Part shown: positions 26,375-34,801 of the stretch, piece after piece
How positions within the stretch are numbered: position 1 is the stretch's first letter
Layout: each line of letters begins with the position of its first letter
NCBI RefSeq assembly: GCF_024055595.1
Contig: NZ_JAMXOF010000003.1
Location: forward strand, 310,001 to 374,000
Source of the DNA: Mucilaginibacter aurantiaciroseus
GTDB taxonomy: Bacteria; Bacteroidota; Bacteroidia; Sphingobacteriales; Sphingobacteriaceae
DNA length: 64,000 nucleotides
Reading direction: 5' to 3'
Program-made: the position numbers and the translations under genes
Notes under the pieces: generated by a model
The model's database searches: none
Seen by the model: only the letters and a program-made list of their open reading frames with translations
Told to the model about the DNA's origin: nothing

Positions 26375-27922
26375 CTATTGAACCATAAAAACATTGCTGA
26401 AGCTGCCGCCATCAGGGTAATAACCGGTGATGATCAGTCGGCCATTTCTCAGACTGGTGATCACCCTGTCCATATCGGCAACGCTGCTGATAGGTTGCTT
26501 GTTGATAGACGTGATAACCGAACCTACCGGAATCTCGGTATCATCAAAAATACCGCCTGCGCGTACCTGGGTTACTACAACACCGGTGGTTACTTTAAAC
26601 TTAGATTTTTGTGCGGCATTTAACGGCTGGAAGCTTGCGCCCAGTTTGTTGAATAACTCGGCTGCCGATTTTGAAACCGCCGCGGTTTTATTTACCGGTG
26701 CATCTGCCTTAAGGGTAATGTTGAAGTTCTTTTCAACCCCTGCACGTAAAACGGTGATGTTAATTTTATCGCCCGGCTGTAAACGTGCAACACGCTCCTG
26801 CAGGTCAGATGATTCGTAAACCGGGTTGCTTTCAACTTTGGTGATGATGTCGCCGGTTTTAACACCTGCTTGCTCAGCACCGCCACCTGTTATAAGGCTG
26901 GTTACGTATAATCCGTTTGTTTTGTCGCTGTTAACTTGTTTAGCCGCTTCCGGGTCGCTTAGGTCGGCAAAGCCTATACCTACGTAACCACGTTTAACCG
27001 AACCGTATTTTTTAATATCGTTCAGTACCTTTTTAGCCAGGTTGATAGGGATAGCGAAACCATATCCTTCGTATGAACCCGTATGCGATGCGATAGCGGC
27101 GTTGATACCGATCAGTTCGCCTGCAGTGTTTACTAACGCGCCACCACTGTTACCGGGGTTGATAGCGGCATCTGTCTGGATAAAAGATTCGATACCTTTT
27201 CTAAGCGTAGGGTTGTCCTGCTGCCTAACCGGGTATGGGCTGTCCTCGTCATCTTCGCGGCCTATGATATTGATGCTACGGCCTTTCGCGCTAACGATAC
27301 CTGCTGTAACAGTTGAGTTAAGTTTAAAAGGGTTACCAACTGCTAATACCCACTCGCCAACACGTACCGCGTCAGAGTTACCCAATTTTACAATTGGCAG
27401 GTTGTTGCCGTCAATTTTGATCAAGGCAAGATCTGTATTTGGGTCGGTACCAATCACTTTTGCTTCAAAGCTGCGGTGATCATTGGTAACGATGGTGATC
27501 TTCTCCGCTTTAGCAACCACGTGGTTGTTGGTAACGATGTAACCATCAGGAGAAATAATAACCCCCGAGCCTGAAGCCATTTGCGGGCCTTGGGGGCGCA
27601 TGCGCTGCCCAAACATTTGCCCAAACATTTGCTCTAACTGGTCCTGCTGGCCGTTTCCTTCCGATTTGGTTGAATACGTTGTTCGGATATAAACCACCGC
27701 GGGTGTTACATCTGCCGCTGCCTGTGTAAAATCTACCGAACCGGCAGACGAGGTAACAGGCGCATTTGAACGGTTGCTGGCGAAGTAAACTTTTTGTTTA
27801 TCCTCTAAACTCATGCTGTCGGCATACTTGTTTTCTACAAGTTTGTATACGCCTAACGCCATGGCACCACCCACAAAGGCGGTTAATAATGTTAAACCAA
27901 TTTTTTTCATATTTTTATTCAC
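26375..27922 (-). CDS. DegP/HtrA-type periplasmic serine protease
   Basis: A 515-residue Do-family protease and chaperone of the envelope. A signal or anchor segment spans about 5-26. The trypsin-like domain has His134 (TNNHVV), Asp164 (NTDLALI) and Ser259 (NPGNSGGAL). Two PDZ domains follow, the first beginning near KRGYVGIGFADLSD and the second near the C-terminus (GVVVTQVRAGGIFDDTEIPVGS). A Gln/Met-rich insert (about 90-115) is typical of the LA loop that controls activation. A TAAATTTG box lies 30 bp upstream. Starts at Met1 or Met5 are both possible. It is divergent from dapF. Confidence 0.93.
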   Translation of the reverse strand: MNKNMKKIGLTLLTAFVGGAMALGVYKLVENKYADSMSLEDKQKVYFASNRSNAPVTSSAGSVDFTQAAADVTPAVVYIRTTYSTKSEGNGQQDQLEQMFGQMFGQRMRPQGPQMASGSGVIISPDGYIVTNNHVVAKAEKITIVTNDHRSFEAKVIGTDPNTDLALIKIDGNNLPIVKLGNSDAVRVGEWVLAVGNPFKLNSTVTAGIVSAKGRSINIIGREDDEDSPYPVRQQDNPTLRKGIESFIQTDAAINPGNSGGALVNTAGELIGINAAIASHTGSYEGYGFAIPINLAKKVLNDIKKYGSVKRGYVGIGFADLSDPEAAKQVNSDKTNGLYVTSLITGGGAEQAGVKTGDIITKVESNPVYESSDLQERVARLQPGDKINITVLRAGVEKNFNITLKADAPVNKTAAVSKSAAELFNKLGASFQPLNAAQKSKFKVTTGVVVTQVRAGGIFDDTEIPVGSVITSINKQPISSVADMDRVITSLRNGRLIITGYYPDGGSFSNVFMVQ

Positions 27923-27951
27923 TTTTCTTTTACGTTATTAATATTGGAGTT

Positions 27952-27959
27952 CAAATTTA
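27952..27959 (-). promoter_or_regulatory. Putative -7 box for the DegP-type gene
   Basis: TAAATTTG on the minus strand fits TAnnTTTG, 30 bp before the start codon. A TTG lies about 21 bp further upstream, close to the usual -33 spacing. Confidence 0.55.
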
Positions 27960-28038
27960 ATACCATATATACGATATAATCAATAATAAGGTATATGTAA
28001 CTTTGTTAAAAATTGTTAAATTATGAGTGTCATCGGGC

Positions 28039-28046
28039 TATATTTG
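28039..28046 (+). promoter_or_regulatory. Putative -7 box for dapF
   Basis: TATATTTG fits TAnnTTTG, 50 bp upstream of the dapF GTG start. An upstream TTG exists, but the spacing of about 23 bp is longer than usual. Confidence 0.55.
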
Positions 28047-28095
28047 TCATATATAGTTATACTTTAATATTTAACGACTAATATAAGCAACCATT

Positions 28096-28881
28096 GTGCA
28101 AATAAATTTTTATAAATACCAGGGAGCAGGCAACGATTTTGTATTGATCGATAATCGCGACAGTACCATAAAAAACCTTGACAAACAGGCTGTTGCAAAA
28201 CTATGCGACAGGCGTTTCGGCATTGGTGGCGATGGCCTGATGCTGCTGGAGAACGAACCCGGGTTCGATTTTAAGATGGTTTATTACAATGCCGACGGCA
28301 ACGAGGGCAGCATGTGTGGTAATGGCGGGCGTTGCATCGTGGCTTTTGCCAAACACCTGGGCATCATTACCAATGCGACAAAATTTCTGGCTACGGATGG
28401 TGTTCATCATGCCAAAATTTCAGATGCGGGCAATTGGGTTAGTCTGCAAATGATTGATGTAGCCGATATTACTAAAGATGGCGAGGATTATGTGTTAAAT
28501 ACCGGCTCGCCACATTATGTAAAATTTGCCACCAATTTAGAGGTTAAAGATGTTTATAATGAAGGTTACGCCATCCGCAATAACCCCACCTACAAACAGG
28601 ATGGCATCAACGTAAATTTTGTAGAAAAAAGCGGCGAAGGGTACTTTGTACGCACCTTTGAGCGTGGCGTAGAGAACGAAACTTATGCTTGCGGTACGGG
28701 AGTTACCGCTGTAGCACTGGCTATGGCTAAACATAATCACCAAACAGGCTCCGTTACCACCCCTATAAAAGTATTAGGCGGCGACCTCAACATCCGCTTT
28801 GATCACGATGGCAAAAATTTTAGCAATATCTTTTTAGAAGGCCCCGCAGTGCTGGTTTTTGACGGGGAGATAGAGCTGTAA
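28096..28881 (+). CDS. dapF: Diaminopimelate epimerase
   Basis: Cofactor-free epimerase that converts LL- to meso-diaminopimelate for lysine and peptidoglycan synthesis. It has 261 residues. The two catalytic cysteines are Cys74 (SMCGNGGRC) and the Cys of YACGTGV near residue 200, with FYKYQGAGNDF at the N-terminus. The start codon is GTG; the protein then begins MQINFYKYQ, as in homologues. A -7 box lies 50 bp upstream. It is alone on its transcript and is followed by a long inverted repeat. Confidence 0.96.
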   Translation: MQINFYKYQGAGNDFVLIDNRDSTIKNLDKQAVAKLCDRRFGIGGDGLMLLENEPGFDFKMVYYNADGNEGSMCGNGGRCIVAFAKHLGIITNATKFLATDGVHHAKISDAGNWVSLQMIDVADITKDGEDYVLNTGSPHYVKFATNLEVKDVYNEGYAIRNNPTYKQDGINVNFVEKSGEGYFVRTFERGVENETYACGTGVTAVALAMAKHNHQTGSVTTPIKVLGGDLNIRFDHDGKNFSNIFLEGPAVLVFDGEIEL

Positions 28882-28907
28882 AGAACAATGCCTCTTCGCC
28901 CATTATT

Positions 28908-28979
28908 GAGCGATAGCGTGGCAATCCCCTACTTACAGAGCCGTAGACAAGTCTATCGAAGATTGCCACGCTATCGCTC
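28908..28979. repeat. Intergenic inverted repeat, family A copy 3
   Basis: Perfect 19-bp arms (GAGCGATAGCGTGGCAATC at 28908-28926 and its complement at 28961-28979) with a 34-nt loop that starts CCCTACTTACAGAG, as in the copy at 56. It follows dapF and may also act as its terminator, although no T-run is present. Confidence 0.75.
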
Positions 28980-29032
28980 GCAGCAATGACGTTCGGATAA
29001 GCCAATCACTATTCCCCCAATTTACCACTCAC

Positions 29033-29074
29033 TAAAATATTTATACCCTAAAATTTTAGGGTATAAATATTTTA
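29033..29074. repeat. Perfect 42-bp palindrome upstream of the SNF2 helicase gene
   Basis: Two 21-bp arms with no spacer; the centre is CCCTAAAATTTTAGGG and the outer arms are AT-rich. It lies 61 bp upstream of the helicase start codon. It could be an operator, a cruciform or a terminator of the dapF side. Confidence 0.85.
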
Positions 29075-29134
29075 TATTACGTTTGGATTTTTTCTCAGCG
29101 TAACTTCTAATAATTTTTTATCTATTAGGAGTTA

Positions 29135-32035
29135 ATGTTACGCGTAGACAGCACCAAACCTTGCCAAATAATTTATGCCATTGCCCGGCACGATTACCTG
29201 TCGTACGTTATAGAGCCGCAGATTGTTCAGCTGAACCCAAACGGTGAGTTTTCTTTTACCCACCAGCGCTTATTCTCAAACACGGCCGAGGAGTTTACTC
29301 ATTGTATTGATGATACCGATCGCAAACTCATTAAAATACTGGAGGAAATTGAGCAGGGTAACATCATCAAAAAATATTATAAGAAGCCCATTCGCCCGTT
29401 CGAGTTTTTCGCGAAGGTATTTACCGACCAGCTTTTCGATTCCATCCGCCCAAAAATCGAAAAGAAACTGGTAGAGGCATTGGCCCTGATAGGAAGCGGC
29501 AACAAGCAAATTTACCTGATGAGCAAGGAGGGCTACCCAGCCGGCCGTAAGGTGCATATTGCAGATGATCCTGCTTCGGTGCTATTCCACTTTAGGCGCA
29601 ACGAAGAGGAGATCCGCTACTTCCCTACCATCAAATACCAGGGCATGCGTATCGAATTTATGTTTAAAGATGCCGAGGTTATTTGCAACCACCCTGCCTG
29701 GATGCTGTTGGACGACACGCTGTATTATTTTGATAAAGAGATAGAAGGTAAAAAGCTACAGCCTTTCTTGAACAAGCGCTTTATATCCATCCCAAAATCA
29801 TCCGAGCAATCATACTTCGAAAAGTTTGTTGCCCCGCTGATAGAAAAGCATAACGTTTACGCCGAAGGGTTTACCATCAATACCGAGAAGCATGACGCAA
29901 CCGCTTTCCTGAAACCTATTTACGTAGAGGGCGGCACCTCGCAGCTGCAACTATATTTTAAATATGCCGGTTATATTTTCCCTTACGGGGATGGCAGGAC
30001 AATTTCAGTACGCATGGAGAAAACAGGCGACGATTACCTGTTCCATCGCATCAAACGGTCAGTAACCTGGGAGAAAGGCAAATTGGCGCAGTTAGAAGCT
30101 ATGGGGCTAAAAACCGTTTCATCTTTATTCCAAAATTTGGAAGTTGCCAACCATCACGAGGAGGGCGACCGCTCGTTTCCCGTTTTTGAGTGGCTTAACC
30201 AGCATCACGACGCGCTAATTGAAAAAGGCTTTGAACTGGAACAACCCGATGGCCAAAAGCGCTACGTATTCGGTAATACCAAAATAGACCTGGAGATAAG
30301 TGAGAGTAACGACTGGTTTGATATCAACGCCGTGGTTTCCTTTGGCCCGTACCGCATCCCATTCATCCAGCTAAAAAACCATATCCTAAGCCATAAAAAG
30401 GAGTTTATACTGCCATCGGGCGAGATAGCCGTTATCCCCGAAAGCTGGTTCTCGCAATACGGCAACCTGCTGCATTTTAGCGAGGGTGGCGATGAATTAA
30501 AGCTCCGAAGGCACCATATAGGTTTAGTTAATGACCTAAACGACGGCGAAATGGCCGAAGTTGCCATGACCCGCAAGTTGCAAAAACTTACCGATTTTGA
30601 AGAAACTGAAGATGTACCTATGCCGGTAAATTTTGCCGGTAGTTTGCGCCCGTATCAAAAGGCGGGTTACAACTGGTTCCATTTTTTAAAGGAATACCAC
30701 TTTGGCGGATGCCTGGCGGATGATATGGGACTTGGTAAAACCATCCAGACACTTGCCCTGCTACAAAAACATAAGGAAGATACTGAGGAAGTAGGAAGCA
30801 AAGCCACATCGTTGGTGATCATGCCAACCTCGCTGATCTATAACTGGCTTAACGAGGCTAAAAAGTTCGCGCCGCAATTGAGGTTGATGGTGCATACCGG
30901 GGCATTCCGTTATAAATCTGCAGAGGTTTTTGCCAATTATGATGTGGTAATCACCACTTACGGCATCAGCCGGATAGACATCGAAATGTTTAAGGCCTAC
31001 TTTTTCGATTATGTAATATTAGATGAGAGCCAGAACATCAAAAACCCGTCATCAAAATCATTCCAATCGGTAAGGCAATTAAAATCTCGTTTTAAACTGA
31101 TCTTGAGCGGTACGCCTGTAGAGAACTCGGTGAATGATCTTTGGACACAGATGTCGTTCATTAACCCCGGCTTATTAGGTACGCAGCAGTTTTTTATAAA
31201 CGAATTTGTTACGCCGATAGAAAAGAAGAAAGACGAAGACAAAGCCCGCAAGCTGCAGGCCATCATCAAGCCTTTTGTATTGCGCCGTACTAAGGAGCAG
31301 GTAGCCACCGAGCTTCCTCCAAAAACCGAAACCTTGCTATATTGCCAAATGAGCGAGGAGCAAGCCGAGGTATACGACAAAGTAAAATCGGAATACCGGA
31401 ATGAATTGCTACGCAGCATTGAGGATGGCACCTACGCCAAAACCCAGATTCAGGTGTTGCAGGGACTAATAAAACTACGCCAGATTGCAAACCACCCATC
31501 CATGATAGATGCGGACTACGAAGGCGATAGCGGCAAATTTGAGAATGTTACCCATACCCTTACGAACGTTTTAAACGGCGGGCATAAGGTGCTGGTGTTT
31601 TCGCAGTTTGTAAAGCAGTTGACCATCTACCGAAACCATTTTGATAAGGAAGGCATCCCATATGTTTACCTGGATGGCAGCACGCAAAACCGTGGCGACG
31701 TGGTAAAACAGTTCCAGGAAGATAAAAAGACGAGGGTATTCCTCATCTCGATAAAGGCAGGTGGTGTAGGCCTTAACCTTACCGAAGCCGATTACGTTTT
31801 TATCCTGGACCCATGGTGGAACCCGGCGGTAGAGCAGCAGGCCATCGACCGCACCCACCGCATCGGGCAAACTAAAAACGTTTTCATTTATAAATTCATC
31901 ACTAAAGACACCGTTGAAGAAAAGATCCTGGCCCTGCAGCAACGCAAACTAAGCTTGTCCCGAGCGTTGATCACCACCGAGGACAGTTTCATCAAATCGC
32001 TTTCCGCGGATGATATTAAGGAGATCTTGGGGTAG
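29135..32035 (+). CDS. SNF2-family DEAD/DEAH-box helicase
   Basis: A 966-residue Swi2/Snf2 ATPase likely to translocate on DNA or remodel protein-DNA complexes. The C-terminal half holds the motor: motif I DDMGLGKTIQT (near residue 530), motif II DESQ near 630, motif III LSGTPVENS, motif V AGGVGLNLTEADYV and motif VI QQAIDRTHRIGQ. The N-terminal 500 residues match the bacterial SNF2-associated region of unknown role. No nuclease or methylase gene is adjacent, so there is no sign of a defence locus. A perfect 42-bp palindrome lies in its upstream region. Family call is firm; cellular role is not known. Confidence 0.93.
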   Translation: MLRVDSTKPCQIIYAIARHDYLSYVIEPQIVQLNPNGEFSFTHQRLFSNTAEEFTHCIDDTDRKLIKILEEIEQGNIIKKYYKKPIRPFEFFAKVFTDQLFDSIRPKIEKKLVEALALIGSGNKQIYLMSKEGYPAGRKVHIADDPASVLFHFRRNEEEIRYFPTIKYQGMRIEFMFKDAEVICNHPAWMLLDDTLYYFDKEIEGKKLQPFLNKRFISIPKSSEQSYFEKFVAPLIEKHNVYAEGFTINTEKHDATAFLKPIYVEGGTSQLQLYFKYAGYIFPYGDGRTISVRMEKTGDDYLFHRIKRSVTWEKGKLAQLEAMGLKTVSSLFQNLEVANHHEEGDRSFPVFEWLNQHHDALIEKGFELEQPDGQKRYVFGNTKIDLEISESNDWFDINAVVSFGPYRIPFIQLKNHILSHKKEFILPSGEIAVIPESWFSQYGNLLHFSEGGDELKLRRHHIGLVNDLNDGEMAEVAMTRKLQKLTDFEETEDVPMPVNFAGSLRPYQKAGYNWFHFLKEYHFGGCLADDMGLGKTIQTLALLQKHKEDTEEVGSKATSLVIMPTSLIYNWLNEAKKFAPQLRLMVHTGAFRYKSAEVFANYDVVITTYGISRIDIEMFKAYFFDYVILDESQNIKNPSSKSFQSVRQLKSRFKLILSGTPVENSVNDLWTQMSFINPGLLGTQQFFINEFVTPIEKKKDEDKARKLQAIIKPFVLRRTKEQVATELPPKTETLLYCQMSEEQAEVYDKVKSEYRNELLRSIEDGTYAKTQIQVLQGLIKLRQIANHPSMIDADYEGDSGKFENVTHTLTNVLNGGHKVLVFSQFVKQLTIYRNHFDKEGIPYVYLDGSTQNRGDVVKQFQEDKKTRVFLISIKAGGVGLNLTEADYVFILDPWWNPAVEQQAIDRTHRIGQTKNVFIYKFITKDTVEEKILALQQRKLSLSRALITTEDSFIKSLSADDIKEILG

Positions 32036-32065
32036 TACTTAAGTCAATTTCTGCGCCCGGCTTGT

Positions 32066-32166
32066 GCCAAATGTTCACGTTCACGATTGTGAACACAGGG
32101 TGTACTTTATAAATAGCTCATTATCAATGATTCTGAAATTTACCTACTGACAAAATCGTGCCACCA
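32066..32166 (+). repeat. 102-bp dispersed repeat, family F copy 2
   Basis: Starts GCCAAATGTTCACGTTCACG and ends CTGACAAAATCGTGCCACCA. The middle is AT-rich. It lies between convergent genes. The other two copies share both ends at the same distance apart. Confidence 0.7.
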
Positions 32167-32185
32167 CTGTGCGTTTAAATTATAT

Positions 32186-32295
32186 TATATTCCCTCCCCT
32201 AAGAGGATTAGAGAGAGTTTTCTGCGCCTTGTAAACGGCCTTTAAACGCCCGTAGAAAACCCTCCCTGCCATCGCACCTTTCCACAAGGGAGGGA
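32186..32295. repeat. Intergenic inverted repeat with CCCTCCC arms
   Basis: An imperfect hairpin: TTCCCTCCCCTAAGAGG on the left, AAGGGAGGGAA on the right, with inner complementary strings GTTTTCTGCG and CGTAGAAAAC. It is placed between convergent genes. It is loosely like family B but I cannot align it fully. Confidence 0.5.
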
Positions 32296-32318
32296 ATAAA
32301 ACGATGCGCCAACAAAAA

Positions 32319-32342
32319 AAGGCTGATGAAAACATCAGCCTT
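32319..32342 (-). terminator. Terminator after the sugar dehydrogenase gene
   Basis: Ten-bp stem AAGGCTGATG / CATCAGCCTT with a 4-nt loop and a 7-nt A run on the plus strand (U tract on the minus). It serves the minus-strand gene ending at 32356. Confidence 0.88.
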
Positions 32343-32355
32343 AATCATATCTAAA

Positions 32356-33567
32356 TTATTTTTTCCCTATCCTGTAAAGTTTCCCGCTATCGGTCAAACC
32401 GTACAATGCACCATCTTTACCGGTTACCAGGGCACGCCAGCGTTCGTTCTTATCTTTTAGCAAACGCTCTTCGCCAACTACTTTATTAGCGCGGATAACC
32501 AGCCTTGCAATGTGCTGGCCGCTTAAGCCACCCACAAACAGGTTGTTTTTCCATTCGGCAATATTGCCGGTGTAAAAGGTGATGCCGCCCGGCGATATGG
32601 TTGGGTCCCAATAATAAATGGGTTGGGTAACGCCTTCTTTTTGCTTGATGCCGTCGCCTACCTTCTCGCCGCTGTATTCTATACCATAGCTAACCACAGG
32701 CCAGCCAAAATTACGCCCCGGTTTTATAATGTTGATCTCGTCGCCGCCGCGTGGGCCAAACTCGGCTTCCCAAAGTTCGCCGGTTGTAGGGTTCCAGGCC
32801 AGGCCATTCGGGTTGCGCATACCGTAGGCATAAACCTCGGGCAGGGCATTGGCTTTACCCGCAAAAGGGCCACCTGCAACGGCTTTACCTGCTTTGGTAA
32901 TGTGGATGATTTTGCCGATGCCCGCGCTCAGGTCCTGCGCTTTCATGCGGATATCGTTGCCGCTGCGTTCGCCCGTACTGATAAACAGGTTGCCTTGTTT
33001 ATCAAACACAATGCGGCTGCCATATTGTAAGGTGCCGTTATATGCAGGTGTAGCACGATAGATCACTTCTACATTCTCCACCTTGCTTTCATTGGCCGAT
33101 AACTTCCCTTTGGCTATAGCCAGTATCGAGCCACCTTCGGCTTGTTCCGCATAGCCCCAGTAAATCATTCGGTTTGCGGCAAATGCCGGGTCGATAGTTA
33201 CATCCAGCAAACCGCCCTGGCCTTTAGCAACTACCGCGGGTAAACCCGCTATTTGTTTATCAAATTCGCCGGTTGCTTTTAATATGCGCATAGTGCCGCC
33301 TTTTTCGGTTATTAAAAAGCGGCCGTCGGGCAATACGTGGATGCCCCATGGGCTTTTTAAAGTGCTGTTGATAATGGTTGCGGTGTATGAGGTTTTTGTT
33401 TTTAGGCCGCCTATCCGCGTTTGCCCGCGAAACGCAGGTTTATAAGTACTGTTTGGGTTTTGTGTTTCTACCGGTGCAAGCGTGGTATCGCGCTGCGCAG
33501 CATAACCTGCCGATATAGTGGCAGATAAACCCATCAGCAATAAAGCTTTTTTATAATGCATCATCAT
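32356..33567 (-). CDS. PQQ-dependent sugar (glucose/sorbosone) dehydrogenase
   Basis: A 403-residue exported beta-propeller of the soluble aldose sugar dehydrogenase type, which oxidises sugars with pyrroloquinoline quinone. A signal peptide spans about 1-23 (ending GYAAQ). Family segments are visible: SPWGIHVLPDGRFLITEKGG, GQGGLLDVTIDP, AYGMRNPNGLAWNP and EFGPRGGDEIN, where His/Arg/Asp residues would hold PQQ and calcium. PQQ biosynthesis genes are not in the window. Substrate cannot be set. The 260 bp upstream contain no feature I recognise. Confidence 0.9.
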   Translation of the reverse strand: MMMHYKKALLLMGLSATISAGYAAQRDTTLAPVETQNPNSTYKPAFRGQTRIGGLKTKTSYTATIINSTLKSPWGIHVLPDGRFLITEKGGTMRILKATGEFDKQIAGLPAVVAKGQGGLLDVTIDPAFAANRMIYWGYAEQAEGGSILAIAKGKLSANESKVENVEVIYRATPAYNGTLQYGSRIVFDKQGNLFISTGERSGNDIRMKAQDLSAGIGKIIHITKAGKAVAGGPFAGKANALPEVYAYGMRNPNGLAWNPTTGELWEAEFGPRGGDEINIIKPGRNFGWPVVSYGIEYSGEKVGDGIKQKEGVTQPIYYWDPTISPGGITFYTGNIAEWKNNLFVGGLSGQHIARLVIRANKVVGEERLLKDKNERWRALVTGKDGALYGLTDSGKLYRIGKK

Positions 33568-33826
33568 AAGTAAATAGTTTTAAAGGTATTACCATATTAA
33601 CACGCGTTTGGTTTTAATGGCATGCGTTGGTAACAAATAAAATACCTTTTAGGGGTTAAGGCGGGTGTAATATATCAATTCATTTTCTTTAGGCATGGCT
33701 ACAAACAAAACTATTTGCCGCCTGTATTAACAGCGTATCATCACAATTTTAAAAGCATGGTTATAATTACTACCCATTACTCCCCGCTTATAGCTTGCTT
33801 TTTGTAACATTGCACAAATTTTAAGA

Positions 33827-34801
33827 TTGACAGCCTCCGCAAAAAAAACAGTTTCGTACCTTATTAAAGCAACTATACTTGTTTTAGCAGGCCTGTTTAT
33901 ATACAATAAGTTTTTAGGAAAAAACCACAGCTTTAAACAGTTCGAGGCATTAATTGCTGTCATCAGCCGCAACCAGGTTATTTATACGCTTTCGGCGGTG
34001 GTACTGCTTATGGCTGTAAACTGGTTCCTGGAGAGTTTGAAGTGGCAGTACCTTGCTAAAAAGCTAACAAACATTTCCATTTGGGTTGCTATTGAAGCCG
34101 TTTTTTGCGGGTTAACCTGGGCCGTTTTCACCCCAAACCGTATTGGCGAATATGGGGGCCGCGTAATGTTCCTCCCAAACCGTAAACGTATCCACGGGGT
34201 GTTTGCCATGGCCGTTGGTGCGTTCGCCCAAAACGTCATCACCAACCTCGTGGGCATAACCGCTTCTTTATGGTTCATTTATTATTTTTTGGATGTTAAC
34301 CTTTGGCTTTACCTTTTGCTTTTGGTGCTATCTACGGTATTTTTGAGCCTTTTTTTGGTGTTTTATTTCAATATAAAATGGCTTGTTGATTTGCTGGACA
34401 AAATTGGGTTCCTAAAAAAATATCATCGCTTTTTTGAGATCATGGGGCGATACAATACGAACGAACTTTTGACTGTGATTGGATATAGCCTTGCCCGTTT
34501 TTTTGTGTTCTCTTTCCAGTATTACTTGATCATCCACTTGCTGTTGCCTGATATCCCCTTTGTAGAGATGATGTTAACGGTGTTTGTGTTCCTCTTTATC
34601 CAGTCGGCCATACCATCGCATGATCTTTTAGATATTGGGGTACGAAGTTTTACGGCTATGCACCTGTTTTTATATATAACCAACCAGCAAATAGCTATAA
34701 TTGCAGCGGTATCGTGTATTTGGTTAATTAACCTCATCATCCCTGCCATAATAGGTTCATTATTTGTTTTTAAAATGAAATTTTTTGATCGCACTGTATA
34801 G
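33827..34801 (+). CDS. Lysylphosphatidylglycerol synthase transmembrane-like (UPF0104) protein
   Basis: A 324-residue polytopic protein with about seven or eight hydrophobic segments. It matches the LPG synthase TM region family (UPF0104), flippase-like domains that lack the synthetase part. Landmarks are NWFLESLKW near 63, TPNRIGEYGGR near 105 (the conserved R-x-G-E motif) and IPSHDLLDIGVR near 264. The start is TTG; an ATG is not available close by. Its last 17 nt overlap the following glycosyltransferase gene, so the two should work on one lipid-linked or membrane product. The substrate is inference. Confidence 0.85.
   Translation: MTASAKKTVSYLIKATILVLAGLFIYNKFLGKNHSFKQFEALIAVISRNQVIYTLSAVVLLMAVNWFLESLKWQYLAKKLTNISIWVAIEAVFCGLTWAVFTPNRIGEYGGRVMFLPNRKRIHGVFAMAVGAFAQNVITNLVGITASLWFIYYFLDVNLWLYLLLLVLSTVFLSLFLVFYFNIKWLVDLLDKIGFLKKYHRFFEIMGRYNTNELLTVIGYSLARFFVFSFQYYLIIHLLLPDIPFVEMMLTVFVFLFIQSAIPSHDLLDIGVRSFTAMHLFLYITNQQIAIIAAVSCIWLINLIIPAIIGSLFVFKMKFFDRTV

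Noticed and set aside
29135..32035. SNF2 helicase as part of a defence island (for example DISARM- or Druantia-like)
   Set aside because: Neighbours are dapF and a sugar dehydrogenase; no methylase, nuclease or PLD gene lies nearby.
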